The position numbers were made by a program, and so were the translations under genes. The notes under the pieces were generated by a model, which saw only the letters and a list, made by a program, of their open reading frames with translations, was not told the origin of the DNA and searched no databases. From contig JBDSDZ010000181.1 of assembly GCA_039920345.1 (NCBI GenBank), positions 1-8,168 on the forward strand: 8,168 nucleotides of DNA. Reading direction: 5' to 3'. Source of the stretch: Croceibacterium_A sp039920345 (GTDB lineage: Bacteria; Pseudomonadota; Alphaproteobacteria; Sphingomonadales; Sphingomonadaceae). This document shows positions 1 to 5,306 of the stretch, piece after piece. Within the stretch, counting starts at the first letter, position 1, and every line of letters starts with the position of its first letter.

Positions 1-113
1 TTCTCGGCAAAGAAACGGGCGGCCCGCGCCGCGGCGTGCGGGCGGTTGCAGATCACGGGTTCGTCCGGCGCGAGCGCGCGAACTACAGCCTTGGCGTCAG
101 GATAATGGTGCAA
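1..113 (-). CDS. Type III PLP-dependent amino-acid decarboxylase (ornithine/arginine/diaminopimelate type), 5' fragment
   Basis: Only the first 37 codons are in the window; the gene continues past the left edge. The visible N-terminus contains the stretch DEPVICNRPHAAARAARFF, which resembles the start of alanine-racemase-fold (type III) ornithine or diaminopimelate decarboxylases of sphingomonads. The PLP lysine and substrate residues lie outside, so the substrate cannot be read. I chose the TTG at 113 because a GGGGG stretch (127-123) lies 9 nt upstream and the protein then begins MHHYP. An in-frame ATG at 173 would add 20 unremarkable residues and has no visible ribosome binding site. The gene is downstream of the deoxyhypusine-synthase-like gene on the same strand, so a role in making the diamine (putrescine or a relative) that the synthase uses is a reasonable inference. 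Family assignment rests on recall from a short fragment. Confidence 0.65.
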   Translation of the reverse strand, partial: MHHYPDAKAVVRALAPDEPVICNRPHAAARAARFFAE

Positions 114-183
114 TTCAAGGGACCCCCAAACGGTTCGTTCACAAAAGCTGCCTTGCGGTTTGGAAGTCCCCATGGGGCAGCGG

Positions 184-218
184 AAGCGCGCATATATTGC
201 GCCAAGGATGAACTGCAA
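184..218 (-). promoter_or_regulatory. Possible sigma-70-type promoter for the decarboxylase
   Basis: Reading the minus strand, TTGCAG (218-213) and TATATG (196-191) are separated by 16 nt. TATATG matches four of six bases of the -10 consensus, while the -35 match is poor beyond TTG. The -10 lies within a short dyad (GCGCA...TGCGC, 187-201), which could be an operator or chance. It would allow the decarboxylase to be expressed apart from the upstream synthase. Tentative. Confidence 0.3.
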
Positions 219-287
219 GTTAAAAACACATGGACGGACCGCCTGCTGCGACGGGGCGTTTGTGGGTCCGATCGATTGCGCGGTAAG

Positions 288-1334
288 CTATTGAAAAAGC
301 TTGGCCCAGCGGCGTTCGGCGCGTGTCTTCCAATGGCCGCGATGATAGGCGTCGCTGGTCAGGAGCGGAATCACCGATCCGGCTTCGGCAAAGACCATCT
401 GTTCGATGCCAGTGTTGACCTTACCCCAGCTCGCAGCCTCTTGCAGGGTTGAGGACGAACAGGCTCCGTCGCGCACGTCGGCCACGGTGATTTGCACCGC
501 GTACTTGTGCACTTCCACGTCCGCGTGGCCGAGGATTTCGGCGCAGACGACGGTGTCCTGGATGAAGTTCTTGGGTACGCCGCCGCCGATCATCAACAGG
601 CCGGTGCTGCCGGCGGCGATCTTGATGTCGGTCAGTTCGCGGAAATCGGCGACCGAATCGATCATCAGGTAGGGGCGCCCCTCCTTCATCGCGTCGACCT
701 GGTGCTTGACCAAACCGAACCCGGCCGAGCTGTCAGTGAAGGCCGGGCAGAAGATCGGCACATCGTGTTCGTAAGCGAGCTTGACCAGGCTGTTGTCCTT
801 CTTGCCGTGCTCGACAAGATACTTGCCCATCTCGCGGATGAAGGCGCGGCTGGAATAGGCTTTGGGTTCGAGCGATTCGGCGATTTCAAAGATCGTGTGG
901 TCAACGTTCTGGAGGTCTTCTTCGTCGATGTAGGTGTCATAGATGCGGTCGATCAGCAGCGAGCGAAGCGTGTCGTCATCCGGCACCTCGAGCGCCTGAT
1001 AGTGCTTGTGACCAAGCCCTTCGAAGAAATCCATGTCGACGATGGTGGCGCCGGTGGCGACGATGCCGTCCACCATGTTGCTGCGCACCAGCTCGGCATA
1101 GGCATCCATGCACCCCGCGGCGCTGGTCGATCCGGCGATAACCAGGAAGATCGTGCAGTCCTTGTCTGCCAGCATGTCATTATAGATCCGCGTCGCCCGC
1201 GCGAGATCACGGCTGGTGAAGCTCATCTTGCCCATCGCATCGATGATCGGGCGCGCATCGAAGCTGGTGATGTCGATATGCTCGACTTCGGTCGACAGCA
1301 GTTCGGCCTTCTTGTTGCTTGGGGCGTCGTTCAT
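288..1334 (-). CDS. Deoxyhypusine-synthase-family protein, probable polyamine (homospermidine-type) synthase
   Basis: The 348-residue protein is full length for the deoxyhypusine synthase family, NAD-dependent enzymes that move an aminobutyl group from a polyamine to an acceptor amine. Visible motifs: GSTSAAG (68-74) and the following MVDGIVATGAT (NAD fold), FCPAFTDSSAG (195-205), IGGGVPKNF (249-257), and EAASWGK (299-305), where Lys305 matches the catalytic lysine (Lys329 of human enzyme, from memory). Glu299 and Trp303 are kept, as are Asp201 and Asp289 at NAD positions. Spermidine-binding human Asp243, His288 and Asp316 align with Phe206, Asn256 and Cys292. Bacteria lack eIF5A, so hypusine synthesis is unlikely. 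Known bacterial relatives make homospermidine or a bis-guanidino polyamine; which applies here cannot be read. The next gene downstream is a type III decarboxylase, supporting a polyamine role. The ATG has AAGGA (1350-1346) 11 nt upstream and an EcfG-type promoter about 36 nt upstream. Confidence 0.9.
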   Translation of the reverse strand: MNDAPSNKKAELLSTEVEHIDITSFDARPIIDAMGKMSFTSRDLARATRIYNDMLADKDCTIFLVIAGSTSAAGCMDAYAELVRSNMVDGIVATGATIVDMDFFEGLGHKHYQALEVPDDDTLRSLLIDRIYDTYIDEEDLQNVDHTIFEIAESLEPKAYSSRAFIREMGKYLVEHGKKDNSLVKLAYEHDVPIFCPAFTDSSAGFGLVKHQVDAMKEGRPYLMIDSVADFRELTDIKIAAGSTGLLMIGGGVPKNFIQDTVVCAEILGHADVEVHKYAVQITVADVRDGACSSSTLQEAASWGKVNTGIEQMVFAEAGSVIPLLTSDAYHRGHWKTRAERRWAKLFQ

Positions 1335-1369
1335 GGTCAGCTAGGTCCTTGGGTCGGGTTCTTCGGGGC

Positions 1370-1395
1370 AACGGCCTGCAGCTAGCGTGCGTTCC
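1370..1395 (-). promoter_or_regulatory. EcfG (general stress sigma) type promoter upstream of the deoxyhypusine-synthase-like gene
   Basis: On the minus strand GGAAC (1395-1391) and CGTT (1373-1370) are separated by exactly 17 nt. This matches the GGAAC-N16/17-CGTT consensus of the PhyR-NepR-EcfG general stress response of alphaproteobacteria. The expected transcription start is near 1363, leaving a leader of about 30 nt that includes the ribosome binding site. The spacing to the gene is ideal. The element also lies within the region shared with the divergent dehydratase gene. Actual use by EcfG is inferred. Confidence 0.65.
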
Positions 1396-1477
1396 CCGCC
1401 AGGGCGCGCGCGATAGAGGGTGGAGGGCCTCGGGTAAATATGCGACGTGATCTGCCAATGACCCTGGCCCCTTTGCA

Positions 1478-2446
1478 ATGAGAGCTCCGACCCGCGAAGG
1501 CGTGCTGCAAGCTGCGGCCAAGATTGCTGCGATCCTGCCGCCTACGCCGCTGCTCCCTATCGATCTTGGCGGCGTTATCGCCTGGGGCAAGGCGGAATCC
1601 CTCCAGCCCATCGGCGCGTTCAAGATTCGCGGCGCCTGGCATCGGTTGAGCGAGCTGACGGCTGAAGAGCGTTCGCGCGGTGTAGTCGGCGTGTCCAGTG
1701 GCAACCATGCACAAGGCGTCGCTTGGGCGGCACGAAGGCTGGGTATTGCCGCGACCATCGTCATGCCCGCCGACGCGCCCACGGTGAAACTGGCGCGCAC
1801 GCGCGAGCTTGGCGCCACGGTCGTGTTGTATGACCGCGCGAGCGAGGATCGTGACATGGTCGCTGCCACGCTGGTTGAACGCAGCGGCGCCACACTGGTT
1901 CACGCCTTTGCCGATCCCTGGGTGATTGAAGGCCAGGGCAGCTCCGGGATAGAAATCGCCGCCCAGATGGCTCAGCAAGGCAGCGGAGGACCCACGCGGA
2001 TCGTGGCCTGCTGCGGTGGCGGTGGACTGGCCGCTGGCCTCGCCCTCGCCTGCCCCGAAGCGGAGATAATCCCGGTCGAGCCGGAAGGCTGGGACGATGT
2101 CTGCCGCAGCCTCGAAGCGGGCTCGATCCAATCTGTGGTCCCCAACCCCCCATCAACTGCCTGCGACGCCCTGCAGACGCTCGCCACACGGCCGATCAAT
2201 TTCTCCGTGCTGCAGGCACGCTGCCAGCAGTGGGCGCGGGTGAGCGAAGCCGAAGTGGCACATGCGCAGAGATTTGCGTTTTCACACTTGCGCCTGGTTT
2301 TGGAACCGAGCGGCGCGGCAGCGCTCGCGGCCGTGTTGGCGGGCAAGGTGCCGGCTAATGGCAGTACGGCAATCATGCTGACCGGAGGCAACGTCGATCC
2401 CGAACGGTACGCTCACGTTTTGCACACCGCCACCGCACCGGTCTGA
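1478..2446 (+). CDS. Threonine/serine dehydratase, short PLP-dependent form without ACT domain
   Basis: The 322-residue protein is a fold-type II PLP enzyme that probably deaminates L-threonine (and/or L-serine) to 2-oxobutyrate (pyruvate) and ammonia in the cytoplasm. Lys49 in PIGAFKIRGA is the expected Schiff-base lysine, SSGNHAQG (73-80) is the substrate/carboxylate loop, CGGGGLAAG (179-187) is the PLP phosphate loop, and TGGNVD near residues 302-307 is the conserved C-terminal motif near the cofactor ring nitrogen. It ends after the catalytic domain: the ACT regulatory domain of biosynthetic IlvA is absent, so isoleucine feedback is not expected. The length fits the catabolic TdcB/serine-racemase/hydroxyaspartate-dehydratase group, and these activities cannot be separated by eye. 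The ATG has no clear Shine-Dalgarno sequence and overlaps the stop of a 7-codon upstream reading frame. The gene is divergent from the polyamine synthase and ends at a strong terminator. Confidence 0.88.
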   Translation: MRAPTREGVLQAAAKIAAILPPTPLLPIDLGGVIAWGKAESLQPIGAFKIRGAWHRLSELTAEERSRGVVGVSSGNHAQGVAWAARRLGIAATIVMPADAPTVKLARTRELGATVVLYDRASEDRDMVAATLVERSGATLVHAFADPWVIEGQGSSGIEIAAQMAQQGSGGPTRIVACCGGGGLAAGLALACPEAEIIPVEPEGWDDVCRSLEAGSIQSVVPNPPSTACDALQTLATRPINFSVLQARCQQWARVSEAEVAHAQRFAFSHLRLVLEPSGAAALAAVLAGKVPANGSTAIMLTGGNVDPERYAHVLHTATAPV

Positions 2447-2451
2447 CAACG

Positions 2452-2485
2452 AAAAGGCCGCCCGCGTTTCCGCAGGCGGCCTTTT
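2452..2485. terminator. Bidirectional Rho-independent terminator
   Basis: AAAAGGCCGCC (2452-2462) pairs perfectly with GGCGGCCTTTT (2475-2485). After one C-A mismatch the stem continues by two more pairs around a GTTTCC loop. The T run on the plus strand serves the dehydratase, whose stop is 6 nt upstream. The A run serves the convergent small gene on the minus strand, whose stop is about 22 nt away. Symmetric and GC-rich, this is the clearest terminator in the window. Confidence 0.93.
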
Positions 2486-2507
2486 GAATTCGCGAGTGCG
2501 CAGCGGC

Positions 2508-2741
2508 CTACGGGCTGTGCGGGAAATTCCCGTCCTCCGCATCCTGATTGTTGATCTGGATCAGGATGAAGATGAGGATGCCCAGCGCGAGCGCGCCGAG
2601 AAGCAGGTGAGTGCCGCCGGTTCCCGCCAGTCCTTCCGACTCCACAACCGGTGCGGCATTGCGGGCGACAGGGGCAGCCTGGGCGACAGAACTGCCCACG
2701 ATCATGGCTGCAGCAGCAGCTCCGAGGATTAACTTTCGCAT
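2508..2741 (-). CDS. Small exported or membrane protein, 77 residues, function unknown
   Basis: The reading frame can be extended to 2861, but the start at 2741 is preferred: GGAG (2751-2748) lies 6 nt upstream and the protein then begins with a classical signal sequence. Residues 1-22 have a basic start (MRKL), a hydrophobic alanine-rich core and a likely cleavage site at AQA-AP. A short polar linker rich in Ala, Pro, Val and Ser follows. A second hydrophobic segment (THLLLGALALGILIFILIQI) near residues 44-63 probably anchors the mature protein in the membrane, leaving an acidic tail (NNQDAEDGNFPHSP). Sphingomonads carry several small proteins of this layout, but I know no function for them. 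It has its own EcfG-type promoter about 109 nt upstream and a terminator just downstream, so it is probably monocistronic and stress-induced. Whether it stays anchored or is cleaved is not certain. Confidence 0.75.
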   Translation of the reverse strand: MRKLILGAAAAAMIVGSSVAQAAPVARNAAPVVESEGLAGTGGTHLLLGALALGILIFILIQINNQDAEDGNFPHSP

Positions 2742-2849
2742 TTCCATCTCCAGGACGTTGTTCGGTTGGCGTTTAAGCGCATAGACCCTAGCGCCGCAAG
2801 TGTCTTTGATTCGACATGGTAATAGTTGCCCATTCCCACCTGTGGACCT

Positions 2850-2874
2850 AACGCCAAACACTCGTTGTCGTTCC
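2850..2874 (-). promoter_or_regulatory. EcfG (general stress sigma) type promoter upstream of the small exported protein gene
   Basis: On the minus strand GGAAC (2874-2870) and CGTT (2853-2850) are separated by exactly 16 nt, a perfect match to the alphaproteobacterial general-stress consensus. The predicted transcript would start near 2842 and have a leader of about 100 nt before the ATG at 2741. It lies in the 215-nt gap after pobA, where no terminator was found, so read-through from pobA is also possible. Confidence 0.62.
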
Positions 2875-2956
2875 TTGGTCCACGGCAGGTTTCTGCGCTT
2901 CTTCAGGCACCTGTTGCAGCAATGCTACGCTTTTCAAAGAACCTGTGTCGGCGGTG

Positions 2957-4126
2957 TCAGACCGGCAGACCAACGTAGTTCTCGGCCAGGCTCAGCTGCG
3001 CGGCCCGGCTACCAGAGATATAGTCGAGCTCGGCCAATTGCATGGCGCGCTCGAACGCCCCGTCTTCTGGAAACCGGTGCATCAAGCGGGTGAGCGACCA
3101 CGAGAACCGTTCCGCCTTCCACACACGCGCCAACGCCGTTGCCGAATATGACCCAACCAAATCGGGGTCGGACTTCCTGAAGAACGCCGTCAGTGCCGCT
3201 GCGGCATAGTGTACATCGCTCGCCGCCAGGTTGAGCCCTTTGGCGCCGGTCGGTGGCACGATATGCGCCGCATCGCCGCACAACAGCAGCGAACCATGCC
3301 GCATCGGTGCAAACACATAGCTACGCAGCGGGGCGATCGATTTTTCCAGCGCCGGTCCACGCACGACGTGCTGAGCGGCCTCGTCGGGCAACCGACGAAC
3401 CAGTTCGTCCCAGACCCGCTCGTCGGGCCAATCCTCGATTCGCGCCTCAATCGGAACGTCGATGTAATAGCGACTGCGCGTTGCGCTGCGCATCGAGGCA
3501 AGCGCGAATCCCCGCGCGTGGTTGGCGTAGATCAATTCGTGATTGCACGGCGGCACGTCGGCCAGGATGCCGAGCCAGCCAAACGGATATTCGCGCTCGT
3601 ACTCGGTGAAGCCGCCCGCCGGGATCACCTTGCGGCTGGGGCCGTGAAACCCGTCGCACCCGATCACGAAGCGGGCATCGATCCGGCTTTCGGCGCCGTC
3701 CTTGCGGTACGTCACAAACGGCGCGTCGCCCTCGATCTCGTGGAGCGCGGCATCCGCCGCCTCGTAGATCACTTCGAGCCCGCGCTCCTCGCGCGCCTCC
3801 ATCAGGTCGCGGGTCAGTTCGGTCTGGCCGTACACGACGACCTGCTTTCCGGTCAGGTCCGCGATGTCGATGCGGATCAGGCGTTCGCCGTCGGCAAGGT
3901 TGAACCCGTCGTGCGGCAGGCCTTCCGCCTTGAGCCGGGAGTCGAGCCCGAGCCGCTCCATCAGCGACACCGTGATCCTCTCGAGCACGCCAGCGCGGAT
4001 GCGCGACAGCACGTAGTCGGGGTCGCGCCGCTCGATCACCACGCATTCGACGCCTTCGGCCCGCAACAAGTGGCCGAGCAAGAGGCCCGCCGGGCCAGCG
4101 CCGATGATGCAAACCTGAGTTTTCAC
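2957..4126 (-). CDS. pobA: 4-hydroxybenzoate 3-monooxygenase (p-hydroxybenzoate hydroxylase)
   Basis: This FAD enzyme hydroxylates 4-hydroxybenzoate to protocatechuate with NAD(P)H and O2, the entry step to protocatechuate ring cleavage in the cytoplasm. The 389 residues align almost without gaps to the Pseudomonas enzyme (394, recalled). GAGPAG (9-14) is the FAD dinucleotide motif, CDGFHG (157-162) the DG motif, and GDAAHIVPPTGAKG begins at 284. Catalytic and substrate residues are kept with an offset of one: Tyr200, Ser211, Arg213, Arg219, Pro292 and Tyr384; His72 is also kept. Arg33, Tyr38 and Arg42 in the cofactor-selectivity stretch suggest NADPH use. The start is a GTG (MKTQV, as in known PobA) that overlaps the upstream FecR gene's TGA as GTGA, so translation is probably coupled. 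The C-terminus is a few residues shorter than in Pseudomonas. No pobR-type regulator or protocatechuate dioxygenase gene is in the window. Confidence 0.95.
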   Translation of the reverse strand: MKTQVCIIGAGPAGLLLGHLLRAEGVECVVIERRDPDYVLSRIRAGVLERITVSLMERLGLDSRLKAEGLPHDGFNLADGERLIRIDIADLTGKQVVVYGQTELTRDLMEAREERGLEVIYEAADAALHEIEGDAPFVTYRKDGAESRIDARFVIGCDGFHGPSRKVIPAGGFTEYEREYPFGWLGILADVPPCNHELIYANHARGFALASMRSATRSRYYIDVPIEARIEDWPDERVWDELVRRLPDEAAQHVVRGPALEKSIAPLRSYVFAPMRHGSLLLCGDAAHIVPPTGAKGLNLAASDVHYAAAALTAFFRKSDPDLVGSYSATALARVWKAERFSWSLTRLMHRFPEDGAFERAMQLAELDYISGSRAAQLSLAENYVGLPV

Positions 4127-4602
4127 GGCACCACCGTTACCTGTCGCAAGGCAATGTCGAAAGTCAGCGTTCGGCCCGCTGTTATCCGCAGAGGTTGGGC
4201 TATCGAAATGCCTGTCACTGCCACCTCGCCTTCCTCCACTGCCACGACAACTCGCCCCTCTCCCTGTTCGATTGCAAACCGCGTGCCGACATCGGACACG
4301 GTCAGGGGACCGGCGGCGATCCGCAGGTTTCGAGTCAGGTTATGCTCGATGACGAAGCGGGCACTTCCATCGAGCGACAGCTCGGTCGCATCGCGCCCCG
4401 CAATCGTCAAGCTGCTGTGTGGCGCAAGTTGCGCATTCGAACTGCGCCCGAGCTCGATCCTCAGTTCAGTATCGCCGCTTGCGATGACTTCGGAACCTGG
4501 CGGGATTATCTGGCCCACGATTAGGTAGACCGCCAGCAGCCCTGCAAGAACCAGACCGGCCCTAAGCGGCCAGTTCCGCCCCTTGACCGCCACGTCAGCC
4601 AA
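4123..4602 (-). CDS. Small membrane-anchored FecR-domain protein lacking the anti-sigma part
   Basis: Up to 159 residues: about 12 cytoplasmic residues, one transmembrane helix (about 13-34), then a periplasmic FecR-like beta-rich domain with the family pattern LxLDGSARFxI (75-85) and RIAAGPLTVSDVGTRFAI followed by VVVAVEEGEVAV (94-129). Classical FecR proteins are roughly twice as long and have an N-terminal cytoplasmic domain that controls an ECF sigma factor; that domain is absent here and no sigma factor gene is adjacent. The protein may therefore sense or bind something at the envelope, not act as an anti-sigma. The start is uncertain: TTG at 4602 overlaps the TPR gene by 8 nt, GTG at 4593 starts 1 nt after its stop; neither has a good ribosome binding site, so translational coupling is likely. 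Its stop overlaps the pobA start. The FecR fold is visible in the sequence; the function is unknown. Confidence 0.78.
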   Translation of the reverse strand: MADVAVKGRNWPLRAGLVLAGLLAVYLIVGQIIPPGSEVIASGDTELRIELGRSSNAQLAPHSSLTIAGRDATELSLDGSARFVIEHNLTRNLRIAAGPLTVSDVGTRFAIEQGEGRVVVAVEEGEVAVTGISIAQPLRITAGRTLTFDIALRQVTVVP

Positions 4603-5239
4603 TCTTGCGCAGCACGGCGTTTACATCGGCGCGGCGTCCGGCATCAGCGACCGGCCGAGAGGAATCTCGCGGCGCACGAAGGGCTTTTTGGAGGACTACC
4701 TTGGCTCCGGCCTTGTCACCTTGGCCGTAAAGAAAATCGCCATAGAAGAAGTTGGCGTCAAGGCTGTCCGGCGCAATCGCCAGCGCTTCGCGGATGAGCC
4801 GCCGCGCCTTTACCTTGTCGCCGAACCCGAGCGGTGAGCCCGGCACTTTGTAGTATAGCACGCCCAGCCCCAACGCGGCGCCACCGTTGGCGGCTCGGGG
4901 ATTGATGTCATACGCCTTCGTGAACAAGTCACGCGCACGGCTAGCGAAACCCAGCTTGCGCAGAAAGCTTGCGGTATTGGCTTGTTCGGCCACGACCACA
5001 CCTTGCCACACCAGCGGATCGGCCTGGCCCGGATAGCGAAGGACAAGCGCCTCGCTCTGCGCCTCAAGCTGGGCCAGCGCCGGTCCCTGGCCGCGCGAGC
5101 CGCGCAGTTCGTAGGCGATGTGCGCCCAGCTGTTATTGATCGCCCTGACCTCGTCGGCCATCGTTCCTGCCGCCAGCACCGGCGCTGCCAATACCAGCAT
5201 CGCCGCCGCCGCAAGCGTGAACTGTCGAATAACCTTCAA
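4595..5239 (-). CDS. Exported TPR (tetratricopeptide) repeat protein
   Basis: The 214-residue product begins at a TTG with AGGAG (5252-5248) 8 nt upstream; the frame stays open to 5335, but those extra codons overlap the upstream gene's end and precede the signal sequence. Residues 1-23 form a signal peptide (MKVIRQ, alanine-rich core, VLA-AG cleavage), so the protein is periplasmic. The mature part is helical. A clear TPR unit spans about 159-190 (DSLDANFFYGDFLYGQGDKA then LQKAL), with weaker units near 75-113 and 141-157. The stretch VPGSPLGFGDKVKARRLI resembles a widespread family of small TPR proteins related to TRAP-transporter-associated TatT, but no transporter genes are here. A scaffolding role for the FecR-domain protein encoded immediately downstream is inferred from the overlapping junction only. 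Confidence 0.8.
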   Translation of the reverse strand: MKVIRQFTLAAAAMLVLAAPVLAAGTMADEVRAINNSWAHIAYELRGSRGQGPALAQLEAQSEALVLRYPGQADPLVWQGVVVAEQANTASFLRKLGFASRARDLFTKAYDINPRAANGGAALGLGVLYYKVPGSPLGFGDKVKARRLIREALAIAPDSLDANFFYGDFLYGQGDKAGAKVVLQKALRAPRDSSRPVADAGRRADVNAVLRKIG

Positions 5240-5245
5240 CCAAAT

Positions 5246-5252
5246 CTCTCCT
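5246..5252 (-). promoter_or_regulatory. Ribosome binding site that decides the TTG start of the TPR gene
   Basis: AGGAGAG on the minus strand lies 6 nt before TTG at 5239 (AGGAG core at 8 nt). It is among the best Shine-Dalgarno matches in the window and places the start directly at the signal peptide, arguing against the longer GTG-initiated form beginning at 5335. Confidence 0.7.
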
Positions 5253-5266
5253 GCGTCCTGTCGGAC

Positions 5267-5280
5267 CCGCCGTTCGGCGG
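5267..5280. other. Perfect 14-nt palindrome / short hairpin in the nucleotidyltransferase-TPR gap
   Basis: CCGCCGTTCGGCGG is self-complementary apart from its central bases and can fold into a 5-bp GC stem with a 4-nt loop in either strand. It sits in the 67-nt gap between the stop of the nucleotidyltransferase and the TTG of the TPR gene. It lacks a T run on the minus strand, so it is not a canonical terminator. It could be an mRNA processing or stability element or a protein site; it may also be chance in GC-rich DNA. Confidence 0.3.
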
Positions 5281-5306
5281 ATTTCTCACCGAGCCTTGGA
5301 GACGCC

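Noticed and set aside
226..270. Possible attenuator or terminator between the synthase and the decarboxylase (CGGACC/GGTCCG stem, then five T on the minus strand).
   Set aside because: The stem is only 6 bp with a 24-nt loop, and the T run begins 8 nt after the stem. This is too weak to call.
288..1334. Annotation as a true deoxyhypusine synthase acting on a translation factor.
   Set aside because: Bacteria have no eIF5A, and the substrate-binding residues differ from the eukaryotic enzyme; a small-molecule polyamine role fits better.
492..1385. Plus-strand open frame (297 codons) opposite the deoxyhypusine-synthase-like gene.
   Set aside because: It is a mirror of the real gene, with no ribosome binding site and no recognisable domain.
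1382..2131. Minus-strand open frame opposite the threonine dehydratase.
   Set aside because: The plus strand encodes a complete PLP enzyme with all motifs; the opposite frame shows none and would run into the divergent promoter region.
2742..2861. N-terminal extension of the small exported protein to a start at 2861.
   Set aside because: The extension would place about 40 polar residues before a perfect signal peptide and would start only about 20 nt before the probable transcription start, leaving no leader. The internal ATG at 2741 has a well-placed GGAG.
2862..2956. Terminator after pobA.
   Set aside because: Only short imperfect repeats (for example AGCATTGCT and CAGGT/ACCTG) were found, with no GC stem followed by a T run.
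3209..4528. Long plus-strand open frame (439 codons) opposite pobA and the FecR gene.
   Set aside because: It is antisense to two genes with strong family motifs. Its translation is Arg/His/Ala-rich with no domain pattern, as expected of the complementary strand of GC-rich coding DNA.
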